Assembly (NCBI GenBank): GCA_963726335.1
Contig: CAVSCD010000015.1
Coordinates: forward strand, 1-64,000
Reading direction: 5' to 3'
DNA length: 64,000 bases
Source of the DNA: CAVSCD01 sp963726335
GTDB taxonomy: Bacteria > Acidobacteriota > Aminicenantia > Aminicenantales > UBA8522
The notes beneath the pieces were generated by a model. The model made no database searches. It saw nothing but the letters and a program-made list of their open reading frames with translations, and was not told the DNA's origin. Positions 30,928 through 40,322 of this stretch are shown piece after piece (position 1 is the first letter of the stretch; each line of letters begins with the position of its first letter). Both the position numbers and the translations under genes were made by a program.

Positions 30928-30957
30928 TCCGGTTTTTTCGGCATAATCCGGTATAAT
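30928..30957 (+). promoter_or_regulatory. Putative promoter of the VWA gene
   Basis: Perfect -10 TATAAT at 30952-30957; weak -35 TTCCGG at 30928-30933 with 18-bp spacing. The start codon follows at 30976, so the leader would be very short. Confidence 0.4.
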
Positions 30958-30975
30958 GAATATCAGGCAATACCC

Positions 30976-31920
30976 ATGATCTGGATGAGACCTCGTGCCC
31001 TGTGTGTCGGCCTGGCGCTGGCGGCCGCCGTATGCCTTACCGCCCTCTCCCAGGAAAAGAAGGCCGCGACCTTGGAGCACGACATCTCGGTGCGGGCCAT
31101 CACCCTGGCCGTCACGGTCCAGGATAAGGGCGGGAAATACATCACCGGCCTCAGCCAAGAGGACTTTACGATCTCCGAAAACGGCGTCAAGCGGACCGTC
31201 ACCTATTTCAAGCATGATTCCGAGGCTCCTCTCAGCCTGACCATCCTGCTCGACGTGAGCGGGAGCATGGCCATCGACGACAAGCTGGCCGAGAGCAAAG
31301 CCGCCCTCCGGGATTTCCTGACCGGGTTCGTCGGGCCCAAGGACGAGGTCTCGCTTCTCATCTTCGCCGACGGACAGGTCGAAGTGGCCTCGCCGTTCAT
31401 GAACGACCGCTCCCGCATCCTGTCGGTCCTCGACCGGACCGAGGCCTACGGCAAGACCGCCCTGAACGACGCCGTCGCCGTCTCCCCGGAATTCGCCAGC
31501 CGGGGGAAGAACGAGAAGCGGGCCCTGCTTCTCATCACCGACGGCATCGAGAACGACAGCCAGGCCTCGCCCGAGCAGGCCCTCGAGATCGCCCGCCGCG
31601 TCGACGTGCCGATCTACACGATCGGGTACAGCATACCTTTGGGCGAACAGCTCCTCGCGAAATACAAGCGCGGCTCCGACGTGACCCCGGCCGGGATCAT
31701 CGCCACGCTCGACCGGTTTTCGCAAGCGACGGGCGGCCGGGCGTTCTTCATCAACGCGCCGCAGGAACTGCGGGAGGCGCTGTTCGAGATCAGGCAGGAG
31801 CTGGGCCACCAGTACATCATCGGCTACACTTCGTATGTCGGCGCCGGCGGCGAATACCGTCAGATCCAGGTGACCGCCGGGAAGAAAAAATACCGCGTCC
31901 GGGCCCGCCAAGGATATTAG
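30976..31920 (+). CDS. Secreted VWA-domain protein, acidobacterial type
   Basis: 314 residues. The signal peptide (LCVGLALAAAVCLTALS) is followed by a small beta domain (VRAITLAVTVQDKGGKYITGL...DFTISENGVKRTV). A von Willebrand A domain follows with MIDAS LLDVSGSM near residue 93 and LLLITDGIEND. The C-terminus GHQYIIGYTS is typical of the VWFA-related family frequent in Acidobacteria. Extracellular or periplasmic binding role inferred. Its TAG stop coincides with the edge of repeat R1. Confidence 0.88.
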   Translation: MIWMRPRALCVGLALAAAVCLTALSQEKKAATLEHDISVRAITLAVTVQDKGGKYITGLSQEDFTISENGVKRTVTYFKHDSEAPLSLTILLDVSGSMAIDDKLAESKAALRDFLTGFVGPKDEVSLLIFADGQVEVASPFMNDRSRILSVLDRTEAYGKTALNDAVAVSPEFASRGKNEKRALLLITDGIENDSQASPEQALEIARRVDVPIYTIGYSIPLGEQLLAKYKRGSDVTPAGIIATLDRFSQATGGRAFFINAPQELREALFEIRQELGHQYIIGYTSYVGAGGEYRQIQVTAGKKKYRVRARQGY

Positions 31921-32104
31921 CCTGACTTATTCATAAAAAGCGCCTCGTCTTTGTTCCATCTCTTTTTATGCGGCGCTTTTTACCCTTCGGGCGAACCGAT
32001 TCGGCCCCATCGGCTTCGTTCTCGGAGTTCGCTGTACCAAAGAGTACAGCTTCACCCCTCGGGCCTCGCATCTGGGGGCCGCCTCGATTCGTGAAGTATT
32101 CAGG
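31919..32104 (-). repeat. Hairpin repeat R1, intact copy on the VWA stop codon
   Basis: Inverted copy of 40323-40507, about 186 bp. It starts with CCTGACTTATTC next to the VWA stop and ends with GTATTCAGG. The flanks are TTAG on the left (containing the stop TAG) and CTAG on the right, both fitting YTAR. It carries the same three stems, including the terminator stem at 31935-31981. Confidence 0.85.
31935..31981 (+). terminator. Intrinsic terminator stem inside R1, after the VWA gene
   Basis: AAAAAGCGCC (31935-31944) pairs with GGCGCTTTTT (31972-31981): A-run before and T-run after, so it can work in both directions. It starts 14 bp after the VWA stop. Confidence 0.65.
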
Positions 32105-32108
32105 CTAG

Positions 32109-32125
32109 CGCCATGACAGGACCCT
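32109..32125. repeat. 17-bp intergenic motif (R2 end), solo copy
   Basis: CGCCATGACAGGACCCT differs by one base from the ends of R2 at 26092 and 36990. It follows R1 by a few bases. Confidence 0.5.
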
Positions 32126-32171
32126 TTATCGAGATAAACGATCATGTAAAAAGAGCTGCAAGCTATTCGGA

Positions 32172-32230
32172 TTGATTTTTTGCGCCCCGGGTGCTCTAAT
32201 AAATACATAGGCCGGCCCCGAGGGGCCGGC
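32172..32230 (+). promoter_or_regulatory. Promoter and leader hairpin of the OmpA-like gene
   Basis: TTGATT (32172-32177) and TCTAAT (32195-32200), spacer 17, are followed in the leader by a strong stem GCCGGCCC (32211-32218)/GGGCCGGC (32223-32230). The stem ends 25 nt before the start codon and may stabilise the message. Confidence 0.45.
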
Positions 32231-32255
32231 GCACCGACCATCGGGAGGTGGCCCC

Positions 32256-32891
32256 ATGAGCAAGAATCGCCTCACTCTTTTTCTCGGATTGGCGGTCATC
32301 GTCGCCCTCGTACTCGGTCCCGCCTGCGCCACGAAGAAATTCGTGCAAACGGAGACCGCGGGGGTCGACCAGAAGGTCCAGGCCATTCAGACCTCGGTCG
32401 AGGAGAACCAGAAGCGGATCAAGGAGCACGACGAGCGGCTGGTCACGCTCGGCAGCCTGATCTCGGAAAACCAGAGCGAGATCAAGGGCGTGGACGGCAA
32501 GATCGAGGACGTCAAGAAGCTGATCGAAGGCACGCTCGTCGACAAGGCCGTCCTGACCAACGATCAGGCGAAGTTCAAGTTCGACAGCGCCGAGCTCGGT
32601 CCCGAGGCCAAGGCCGCCCTCGACCAGGTTGTCCAGAAGCTCGTCGAGGACAATCGCGGCGTCTACCTCGAAATCCGGGGCTACACGGACAACGTCGGGC
32701 CGGACGCCTACAACGCGGACCTCTCCAAGAGACGGGCGACGGCGGTGATGGAGTATTTCTACAAGCAGTACCACATCCCGCTCCACAGGATGCAGGTCAT
32801 CGGCCTGGGAAATGCCGACCCCGTCGCCGACAACAAAACCAAGGACGGACGCTCCCAGAACAGGCGGGTCGAGATCCTCGTCTACGAATGA
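32256..32891 (+). CDS. OmpA-family peptidoglycan-binding lipoprotein
   Basis: 211 residues. Lipobox LVLGPAC puts the lipidated cysteine at residue 24. A helical, probably coiled-coil stretch follows (residues 35-95, heptads such as QKVQAIQTSVEENQKRI). Then the OmpA C-terminal domain: FKFDSAELGPEAKAALD, GYTDNVG, LSKRRATAV, RSQNRRVEI. The Asp and Arg that bind diaminopimelate in this family are present. Links the outer membrane to peptidoglycan. RBS GGGAGG before ATG 32256. Monocistronic. Confidence 0.9.
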   Translation: MSKNRLTLFLGLAVIVALVLGPACATKKFVQTETAGVDQKVQAIQTSVEENQKRIKEHDERLVTLGSLISENQSEIKGVDGKIEDVKKLIEGTLVDKAVLTNDQAKFKFDSAELGPEAKAALDQVVQKLVEDNRGVYLEIRGYTDNVGPDAYNADLSKRRATAVMEYFYKQYHIPLHRMQVIGLGNADPVADNKTKDGRSQNRRVEILVYE

Positions 32892-33036
32892 CGGCAGTCC
32901 GGCGCCATGATGTTGCCCGGGCGGCAGTAGACTGCTAAAATCCGGGCGGAGGCCAAGTGGCAAGAGCGCTCCGCCCGTTTCTCATCTTCCTCTCCTTTCC
33001 CAGCCACAACTCCGCGTATCCCCCAAAGGAGGCGTC

Positions 33037-35647
33037 ATGCGCGCAATGAACCCGAGGTCTGTCCGATCCCTGAGCGTCGCCCTCATCTGGATCATGCTGG
33101 CAGCCGCGTCCGCCGGGGCCGATGCCCCCGATTGGCCCGTCCTCAAGACTTACGACCAGGATCACCTGGACAGGATCGCCCTGCCCCTGGGGGGGATCGG
33201 GACCGGCACGGTCAGCCTGGGAGGCCGGGGCGACCTCAGGGACTGGGAGATCGTGAACCGGCCGGCCAAGGGGTTCATCCCGTACAGCGGGCAGCAGCTC
33301 GGCCCGTTTTTTGCCGTGTCGCTGCGTTCCGCCGACGGCAGGGTCTGGACGCGGGCGCTCGAAGGCCCCCTGCCGACGGCCGTCTACGAGAACAGCCACG
33401 GGAGCACGGCCATCAATCACGGGCTCCCGAGGTTCAGCCGGGCGTCGTTCGCGGCCGCCTATCCCCTCGGGCAGGTGTTTCTCTCCGACCCGGATGCGCC
33501 CGTCGAGGTCCGGCTCGAGGCCTTCAACCCGCTCATCCCGGGCGACCCCGATTCGAGCGGCCTGCCCGTCGCCGTCCTGCGGTACGTCATCAAGAACATG
33601 TCCGGGCAGGCGCTTCGCGCGTCCGTGTGCGGCACCATCCCGAATTTCATCGGCGCCGACGGCTCGAGCCTGGCCGGCGACTGGAAGGGCGACCCGGCCG
33701 TGGACAACCTGAAGGGCAACCGGAACGAGTTCCGCCGGGGGACGCATGTCGACGGCATCGTCATGAGCACCTCGGGACAGGCTCCCGACTCGGAGCGGTG
33801 GGGGACGATGGCGCTTTCGACGCCCGCCGGCCAACCGCTGACCTACCGGACGGCCTGGCTCGAAGCGGGCTGGGGGACGCCGCTCCTCGATTTCTGGGAT
33901 GACTTCAGCGGCGACGGGCGGCTCGAGGAGAGGGCTCATAAGGATGCGGCCATGCCGCTGGCCACCCTGACCGTCGAGCTCGAGCTGGCTCCCGGCGAAT
34001 CGCGGCCGGCGACCTTTCTTTTAACCTGGCACTTCCCCAACAGGCAGACCTGGACGCCGAAAAACACACCCGACGACCGGATCGGGAATTACTATACGAC
34101 TCAATACGCCGATGCCTGGGAAGCCGCCGAGAAGATCGCTCCGCGGCTCGGGGATCTCGAAAAAGCGACCGTCGAATTCGTCACCGCCTTCTGCGGCGCC
34201 AGCCTCCCGGCCGAGGTCAAGGAAGCCGCCCTTTTCAACCTGAGCACCCTCCGCTCGCAGACTTGCTTCCGGACGCCCGACGGGCGCTTCTACGGCTACG
34301 AGGGCTCGAGCCATCACGCCGGCTGTTGTTACGGTTCCTGCACCCATGTTTGGAACTACGAGCAGGCCACAGCCTTTCTTTTCGGGAGCCTGGCCCGGTC
34401 CATGAGGGAGGTCGAGTTCGGCCAGGCCACGGGCCCCGACGGCCTGATGAGCTTCCGGGTCGGCCTGCCGCTCGCCCGCGCCCGAGACCAGGGCCTGGCG
34501 GCCGCCGACGGCCAGATGGGCTGCATCATGAAGATCTACCGCGACTGGCAATTGTCGGGAAACGACGCTTTGCTCCGGGATCTCTGGCCGAACGTCCGGA
34601 AGGCGCTCGAGTTCTGCTGGGTCCCCGGCGGCTGGGACGCCGATCAAGACGGCGTGATGGAAGGCTGCCAGCATAATACCATGGACGTCGAATACTACGG
34701 CCCGAACCCGCAGATGGGCATCTGGTATCTGGGCGCCCTGAGGTCGGCCGAGGAGATGTCCCTGTTATCTCGGCGACAAGAAGTTCGCCGGCCTCTGCCG
34801 CCGGCTCTTCGAAAACGGCCGGGCCTGGATCGACGGCCATCTTTTTAACGGCGAGTACTACGAGCACGAGATCCGGCCGCCGCGGGACCCCGCGGCCATC
34901 GCCCCCGGGCTTCGGGTCGGCATGGGCGCCGGCGACCCGGCCAATCCCGATTATCAGCTCGGCAAGGGCTGTCTCGTCGACCAGCTCGTCGGGCAGTTTA
35001 TGGCCCATGTCTGCGGGCTCGGGTATCTCGTCGACCCGGCTCATGTCCGGACGACCCTGGCCAGCATCCTGCGGTACAACCGGCAGTCCGGGTTCTACGA
35101 CCATTTCAACTGCCTCCGGTCGTTCGCGCTCGGGGACGAGTCGGCGCTCCTCATGGCCAGTTACCCCCACGGCCGCCCCGGGAATCCCTTCCCGTATTTC
35201 ACCGAGGTGATGACCGGTTTCGAATATACGGCGGCGGTCGGCATGCTCTACGAGGGGCAGGTCGAGGACGGCTTGGCCTGCATCCGCGACATCCGGGCGC
35301 GCTACGATGGCCTGAAACGCAGCCCGTTCGACGAGGCCGAATGCGGCCACCACTATGCGCGGGCCATGGCGAGCTGGGCGGCCGTGACGGCCCTGAGCGG
35401 ATTCCGGTATTCGGGCGTCGGGAAGTCCATGGCCTTCACGGACAGCGAGGGGACGTATTTCTGGTCCAACGGGTCGGCCTGGGGAACCTGCGCGGTCGTT
35501 CGCGACGGCGCCCGGGTCCGGGCCGAGCTGCGGGTCCTCGGCGGCAGCCTGGAGCTAAGGTCCTTTCGCCTGGGACAGCGCGCGGAAAAAAGATTCCGCC
35601 GGCCGATCCTCGTCAAGACGGGGGAGACGGTCGAGATCCCAGTTTGA
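33037..35647 (+). CDS. Secreted GH116-family beta-glucosidase (GBA2/glucosylceramidase-like; one indel)
   Basis: About 870 residues. The signal peptide (VALIWIMLAAASAGA) is followed by IALPLGGIGTGTVSLGGRGDLRDWEI, the N-terminal signature of GH116. The beta-sandwich domain ends near residue 330. The alpha/alpha-barrel follows with GYEGSSHHAGCCYGSCTHVW, GCIMKIYRDWQLSG, DADQDGVMEGCQHNTMDVEYYG and QMGIWYLGALRSA; the Asp of NTMD is the likely acid/base. An extra T near 34765 shifts the frame; without it the protein continues as GDKKFAGLCRRLFENG to the stop at 35647. GH116 enzymes split beta-glucosides or xylosides, including glucosylceramide; substrate unknown here. RBS AAAGGAGG before ATG 33037. 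Confidence 0.85.
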
Positions 35648-35665
35648 GCTTTGCGGCCGAAAGGA

Positions 35666-36787
35666 TCAGATCTTGATCAGGATCTTTTTCTTATACAAGA
35701 AATAGCAGATCCCCCACAGCATGCCCCAGACGGCGAGGCTGGTCGCGGCGCCGGCGCCCCATTCTCCCGTCCAGCCGAAGAGCCCCTCGGTGAAGGGCTT
35801 GGCGATGGCGGTGAGCCAATTGGCGCCGCCGGTTTCCGTGATCAGATAGATGAAGAGGGGATTCATGCCGACGACGGCGAAAAAGGCGACGCCGCGCCGC
35901 CATTTCCGGACGTCGATCAGCCAGTACGAGAGGCAGAGTGCGAGGAGGCACCAGCCGCCGCTGGCGATGACGAACGAGCTGGTGCAGATCCGTTTGATGA
36001 TGGGCGTCAGCGGGTTGAGGGCGTATCCGGCGACCACGCCGACGACACCCGCGATCGCCAGGATCCTGATCTTTAGCGCCGCCGGCCGCTCGCTCTTCAG
36101 GAGCTGTCCGGCCAGGACCCCCCACATGGTATGCGCCGTCGTGGGCACGGCATTGAAGGCCACCCAGTGGCCCAGGGAGAGCTTACCCATGAGCTTCATA
36201 TCGACCCAGGAGCCGAAATTGTGGTCGGGCACGAAGGCCTGGTTGAAACCGGGAACGGCCCATGTCCGGTAAAGGACTTCGGTGAGCACGAGCAATCCGA
36301 AAGTGAACGCGATCTGGGCCCACGGCGCGCGGCGCATCATCAGGAAGGCGACGAGATACGTGAACGAGAGCTGGGCGAGGACGTTCCAGAGCTCGAAGGT
36401 GATGCGGCCCGGCCCGATGCAGTAGACCGCCCACCCCAAGAAGAGAAGGAGCGCCGACCGCTTCAGAACGTGGCCGAAGGCGCGCCGCCAGGTGTCGCCC
36501 ATCTCCAAGCGCCGGCCGATCGAAAACGGCATCGCCACCCCGACGATGAACATGAAGAACGGCTGGATGAGGTCCCAGAAGCGCAGGCCGTTCCAGGGAT
36601 GGTGGTGGAATTGGAGGCCGATCGTCTGGATGAGGGGATTATGAAGGGCCGGGTCGATGAGCCTCTCGTAGATCGCGGTCGCCTCGCCGATCAGCAGGAA
36701 CATCGTGAAGCCGCGGAAAAAGTCGAGGGAAAGAAGGCGCTTGCCAAGGCCCAGCCCGGGACCCACAGCAGGGCCGATTGGTTTCAT
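35666..36787 (-). CDS. DUF5009/HGSNAT-like membrane acyltransferase
   Basis: 373 residues, about ten membrane helices. N-terminal LSLDFFRGFTMFLLIGEA and the histidine-rich loop FHHHPWNGLRFWDLIQPFFMF match DUF5009 and heparan-alpha-glucosaminide N-acetyltransferase relatives, which move acetyl groups across the membrane onto amino sugars. FMFIVGVAMPFSIGRR and GMNPLFIYLI are further family blocks. Convergent with the GH116 gene, 18 bp between stops. Acetylation of a glycan is inferred from family. Confidence 0.8.
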   Translation of the reverse strand: MKPIGPAVGPGLGLGKRLLSLDFFRGFTMFLLIGEATAIYERLIDPALHNPLIQTIGLQFHHHPWNGLRFWDLIQPFFMFIVGVAMPFSIGRRLEMGDTWRRAFGHVLKRSALLLFLGWAVYCIGPGRITFELWNVLAQLSFTYLVAFLMMRRAPWAQIAFTFGLLVLTEVLYRTWAVPGFNQAFVPDHNFGSWVDMKLMGKLSLGHWVAFNAVPTTAHTMWGVLAGQLLKSERPAALKIRILAIAGVVGVVAGYALNPLTPIIKRICTSSFVIASGGWCLLALCLSYWLIDVRKWRRGVAFFAVVGMNPLFIYLITETGGANWLTAIAKPFTEGLFGWTGEWGAGAATSLAVWGMLWGICYFLYKKKILIKI

Positions 36788-36878
36788 GGAGTCAGAAGAT
36801 ATGCGGATTGCGGCCGCTTGTCAACTTTCTGTAGTCCTGAGATTAATGTCATGGCATGTGTTGGGAAGGATTTGGACG

Positions 36879-37006
36879 GGGAGGGTGGCACGGCGCCAGT
36901 CCCTGCGCGCCCGGAGCGACGGGGACCCCTCTCCCCTGGGAGGGCGCGTGCTATCGTTGACGGGTGAGGCGCGAGGACGCACAGGGACGCGCCGTGACAG
37001 GACCCT
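36879..37006. repeat. Intergenic repeat R2, copy 2
   Basis: Starts with GGGAGGGTGGCACGG (36879-36893) and ends with CGCCGTGACAGGACCCT (36990-37006), as at 26008-26108. It fills most of the spacer between the DUF5009 gene and the next minus-strand gene, ending nine bases from that gene's stop codon. Confidence 0.5.
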
Positions 37007-37014
37007 CATTCGGG

Positions 37015-37455
37015 TCATGAAATCTTGAAGATTTCGAGGTGCTCCACTCCGGAATCGTCGATCTCCTTTTCGTACTTCTTGATGTACGGCTCGACGTTCC
37101 GGCTGTATTCATCCCAATCCATCTTTTCGACGGTCTCCTCACCTTGGGCGCGGAGAAGGTCGCGCTCGGCCAGGCGGTCGATGAGGACGTTCCAGAAGAC
37201 GTCATCATCGTAATCGTCGATAAGCGGTTTGAGATTCTCGTCGAACTTGGGCGAAGGGAAATAGCGGCCCTCGAATTCGTCGAACTCGACGCGATCCTGG
37301 AAACCCGCGGAAGGCGCGAAGGACAGGAGGTGCTCGGCTGTCCGGTCGTACGCTTCGATCCTCTCCTCGGCCCTGTAGGAATTCACCAGCCAGTTGCCGA
37401 GATAAACAAGCTCCATGAGCTTTTCGTACTGCTCTTTAGTCAGGGTGATTTGCAT
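37015..37455 (-). CDS. Hypothetical acidic cytoplasmic protein
   Basis: 146 residues, no signal peptide or membrane helix. Rich in Asp/Glu, with ITLTKEQYEKLMELVYLGNW at the start and LIDDYDDDVFWNVLIDRLAERDL in the middle. Length, codon use and start (ATG at 37455) are convincing for a real gene. I do not recognise the family. Monocistronic. Confidence 0.65.
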   Translation of the reverse strand: MQITLTKEQYEKLMELVYLGNWLVNSYRAEERIEAYDRTAEHLLSFAPSAGFQDRVEFDEFEGRYFPSPKFDENLKPLIDDYDDDVFWNVLIDRLAERDLLRAQGEETVEKMDWDEYSRNVEPYIKKYEKEIDDSGVEHLEIFKIS

Positions 37456-37659
37456 GGTCTACCTCGCGATTCCGGATGGACGCCGTCGCGAGTGCGATTA
37501 TAGGCTGTTTGGGCCGGCGAATCAATTGTCCCAAAAAGTGGACGATTTGAGATGAGCGTCCCTGAGTCGGTTCCCTGAAGGCACCCGGTCCATCGCCTTT
37601 TCTAGATGGCACGTTTTATGCACTTGAGATTCCCTGCGAAGTTTTTTGAGGAGGTTCAG

Positions 37660-38232
37660 ATGATCACTGCGGCTACAGCCTTAATGTGTCTCTGGACGGC
37701 GGTCCTTCCGCCCGTTCAAACCCAGGACATGGGGCAGGGTGTCTTTTACAGCGACCAGGGTGACGTCGTCATGGCCGTGGACGCGGTCGTGGCCAACCTG
37801 AAGCTCGACAAGCCCTACGTTATGTTCATGGCTTACATGGGAGCGTCCGGCAACGCGAGCATCAAGGTCAGGCGTGAGGACGTCACGATGATCCACAACG
37901 GCCGGGAGTACAAGATGCCCACGGTCAAGGAGCTCAATTCGAGCTATAACGGCGGCCAGAATGATTGGACGCTCTACGAGCGGTCCGGCAAGGAATCGCT
38001 CATCCTATCGAGGATGAGGTATTGGCGCTACCAGGTGGGCACGGATTTCTTCCCGCTGCTCAGCAGGGACATCATGTCGGTCGGCGAGGGGTCGATGGCC
38101 GGCGATCTGGGGTTCAGGACGCGGCTGTATTTCAAGAATCCCGGGTTCAAGAAAGGGGACGAGATCATCATCCAGGTGAGGGACCGCTCGAACCCCGAGG
38201 TGTCGGGGAGCTGCGCCGTCAAGTTCGAGTAG
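37660..38232 (+). CDS. Hypothetical secreted protein
   Basis: 190 residues. ATG at 37660 is preceded by GAGGAGG; a hydrophobic leader (ITAATALMCLWTAVLPP) suggests export. The mature part looks beta-rich (DVVMAVDAVVANLKLDKPYVMFMAYMG, DVTMIHNGREYKMP, KGDEIIIQVRDRSN), consistent with a single beta-sandwich domain. An upstream in-frame ATG at 37606 lacks a ribosome site. Function unknown. Confidence 0.7.
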   Translation: MITAATALMCLWTAVLPPVQTQDMGQGVFYSDQGDVVMAVDAVVANLKLDKPYVMFMAYMGASGNASIKVRREDVTMIHNGREYKMPTVKELNSSYNGGQNDWTLYERSGKESLILSRMRYWRYQVGTDFFPLLSRDIMSVGEGSMAGDLGFRTRLYFKNPGFKKGDEIIIQVRDRSNPEVSGSCAVKFE

Positions 38233-38275
38233 CCGGCCGGGTCGTCCCGGGCCGGCCCTCGGCCCTCGGCGCGCT

Positions 38276-39298
38276 TCAGGCGCGGCAGCCCGACCAGTCC
38301 AGGCGCCCGTACTTTTCCAGGAAAGCGAGGGCTTGGTCCAGGGTGGGCAGCCCCTCCCGCCCGCCGGGACGGGTGCACTTGATGGCCGCGACGGCGCCGG
38401 CGAACTCGGCGCTGCGCTCGACGTCCCAGCCGCAGGCCGCCGCGTAGGCGAAAGCCCCGTGGAAGGCGTCTCCCGCTCCCGTCGTATCGCGGACCCTGAC
38501 GGCGAACGCGCTGCCCCGACCCCGGCCCGCCGGTCCCGAAAAGACCCAGCCTTCCGGTCCGAGCGTGAGCACCACCGTTTCCGGTCCGAGCCCGCGGAAC
38601 GCTTCGAGCGCGTCGTCGAGCTCCTGGCTGTTCCTCAGCCTGCCGGCCACGCTGACCGGAGCGATGAGCACGGAGACGCAGCGCATGAAATCCCCGTTCC
38701 GGACCGGGTTCACCGCCGCGTCGGCGATGACCGGGACCCCGTTCTCCCGCGCCGTCCTGGCCGCCGCCAGGGCCAGCGCGGGGTAGTAATCGTCGACGAG
38801 CAGGGCCTGGCAGCCGGCGATGCCGCCAAGGTCCGGCATCACCGCCTTTTCGACGCCCGTGACCGGCCGGTGAAAGATCGTCCTGTCCCCGGTAACGCTG
38901 TCTACGTGGATGAGACTGAACGGGCTGGTGCCGCCCGGGATGGCCACCACGCCGTCGAGCCGGATCCTCTCCCGGGCGAGCCCGGCGGCAATCCTCGTCC
39001 CCGTTTCATCGTTGCTGAGATAGCTGTAAAGCCCGCATCTGGCGCCCAGCCTGGCGCAGGCGACGAGGGCCGTCCCCACCAGTCCGCCGCCCTGCACCAG
39101 GAAGTCATCGACCTCCGCCATTCCTCCCCAGGCCGGCCGCCGGGAGGCGAAGATATAATCCAGGCAGGCGATCCCCGCCCCGGCGATGGCCGGCGGCCCC
39201 CCCTTCTTATCGGCCGTTTTAGGGCGCGACGGCGGCGGGGGAGGAGGCGGCTGGCCGTCGGTGATATGGATCCTGACGTTTTTCGGCTTGAATGGCAT
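38276..39298 (-). CDS. PfkB/ribokinase-family carbohydrate kinase
   Basis: 340 residues. PfkB signatures: GGLVGTALVACARLGA near the N-terminus and DTTGAGDAFHGAFAYA with the catalytic Asp near residue 265. The first 35 residues are unusual: they include a run of seven prolines and a charged stretch before the domain begins at AIAGAGIACLDYI. Phosphorylates a sugar or nucleoside; specificity not readable. Divergent from the ROK gene, 109 bp between starts, so the two kinases may serve the same sugar route. Confidence 0.85.
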   Translation of the reverse strand: MPFKPKNVRIHITDGQPPPPPPPSRPKTADKKGGPPAIAGAGIACLDYIFASRRPAWGGMAEVDDFLVQGGGLVGTALVACARLGARCGLYSYLSNDETGTRIAAGLARERIRLDGVVAIPGGTSPFSLIHVDSVTGDRTIFHRPVTGVEKAVMPDLGGIAGCQALLVDDYYPALALAAARTARENGVPVIADAAVNPVRNGDFMRCVSVLIAPVSVAGRLRNSQELDDALEAFRGLGPETVVLTLGPEGWVFSGPAGRGRGSAFAVRVRDTTGAGDAFHGAFAYAAACGWDVERSAEFAGAVAAIKCTRPGGREGLPTLDQALAFLEKYGRLDWSGCRA

Positions 39299-39407
39299 GG
39301 AATGACATCCATACGAAATATACGGGACGGAGCGGTTTGTGTCAAACCGGCGGCGCGGGATGAGTTGACTATCATGAGCATCTGGAATATAAATTCACGT
39401 CAAAGCC

Positions 39408-40322
39408 ATGAGCCGGTATGCCGTCGGTGTGGACCTCGGAGGAACCAAGGTTGAAGTCTGCCTCATCGACGAAACCCGGCGAATCCTCTCGCGGGAGCGC
39501 GTCCCTTCCGAGCCGGAGCGGGGCAAGGAGCGGGTCGTCGACAACATCCTCGGCCTGATCTCGAAGGCGGCCGGCGTCCGCCGGTACGAGGCCGTGGGCA
39601 TCGGTACCCCCGGGACCTATCTTCCGGCCGACGATATCATGTACGGCGCGCCGCACACGCCGCTCTACGAGCAGCCGGGGTTGGTCACGCTCCTCCGGCA
39701 GAAGCTGGCGGTTCCCCTGATCATCGACAACGACGCCAATTGCCTGGCGCTGGCCGAATTCTTTTCGCAGTGCTACGGCATCTACCGGTCGGTCATGGCG
39801 GTGATCCTCGGGACCGGCATGGGCTCGGGGCTCATTCTGGATAATAAACTCTACCGCGGACCTCACGGCAACGCCGGCGAGATCGGGCACACGGCCATCG
39901 ACCTCCACGGCCGGCAGTGCGAGTGCGGCCGTCGCGGCTGCGCCGAAGCCTACCTCTCGGGCCCCAGCCTGAGCCGCAGGTACCAGGAGCTTTCGGGCGA
40001 GCACCTGTTCCCGGTCGAGATCCACCGCCGTTACCAGCAGGGCGACGAACGGGCCCGGGCCCTGTTCGAGGAAAGCTTCCGGGTCATGGGGGAGGTCTTC
40101 GCCAACGCGGTCAACACCCTCGATCTCGAGGCCATCATCCTGGGCGGCGGGGTCTCCAACATCACCCTCTGGTATGATCATGTCCCTTCCATCATGGCCC
40201 CGTCCGTCTTCGGCATCCCCAACAGGCGCGTCCCCATCATCCGGGCGACGCTCGGGGATTCGGCGGGCGTCCTGGGGGCCGCCTTCCTCGCGCTGCGCGA
40301 GATGACGCTGATGGAGTTCTAA
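39408..40322 (+). CDS. ROK-family sugar kinase
   Basis: 304 residues. ATP motif VDLGGTKVEV; DNDANCLALAEF holds the catalytic Asp; GTGMGSGLI; zinc site CECGRRGCAEAYLSG. No N-terminal HTH, so an enzyme rather than a ROK repressor. Substrate probably glucose, fructose or N-acetyl sugars. Its TAA stop (40320-40322) is part of the CTAA that flanks repeat R1. Confidence 0.9.
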   Translation: MSRYAVGVDLGGTKVEVCLIDETRRILSRERVPSEPERGKERVVDNILGLISKAAGVRRYEAVGIGTPGTYLPADDIMYGAPHTPLYEQPGLVTLLRQKLAVPLIIDNDANCLALAEFFSQCYGIYRSVMAVILGTGMGSGLILDNKLYRGPHGNAGEIGHTAIDLHGRQCECGRRGCAEAYLSGPSLSRRYQELSGEHLFPVEIHRRYQQGDERARALFEESFRVMGEVFANAVNTLDLEAIILGGGVSNITLWYDHVPSIMAPSVFGIPNRRVPIIRATLGDSAGVLGAAFLALREMTLMEF

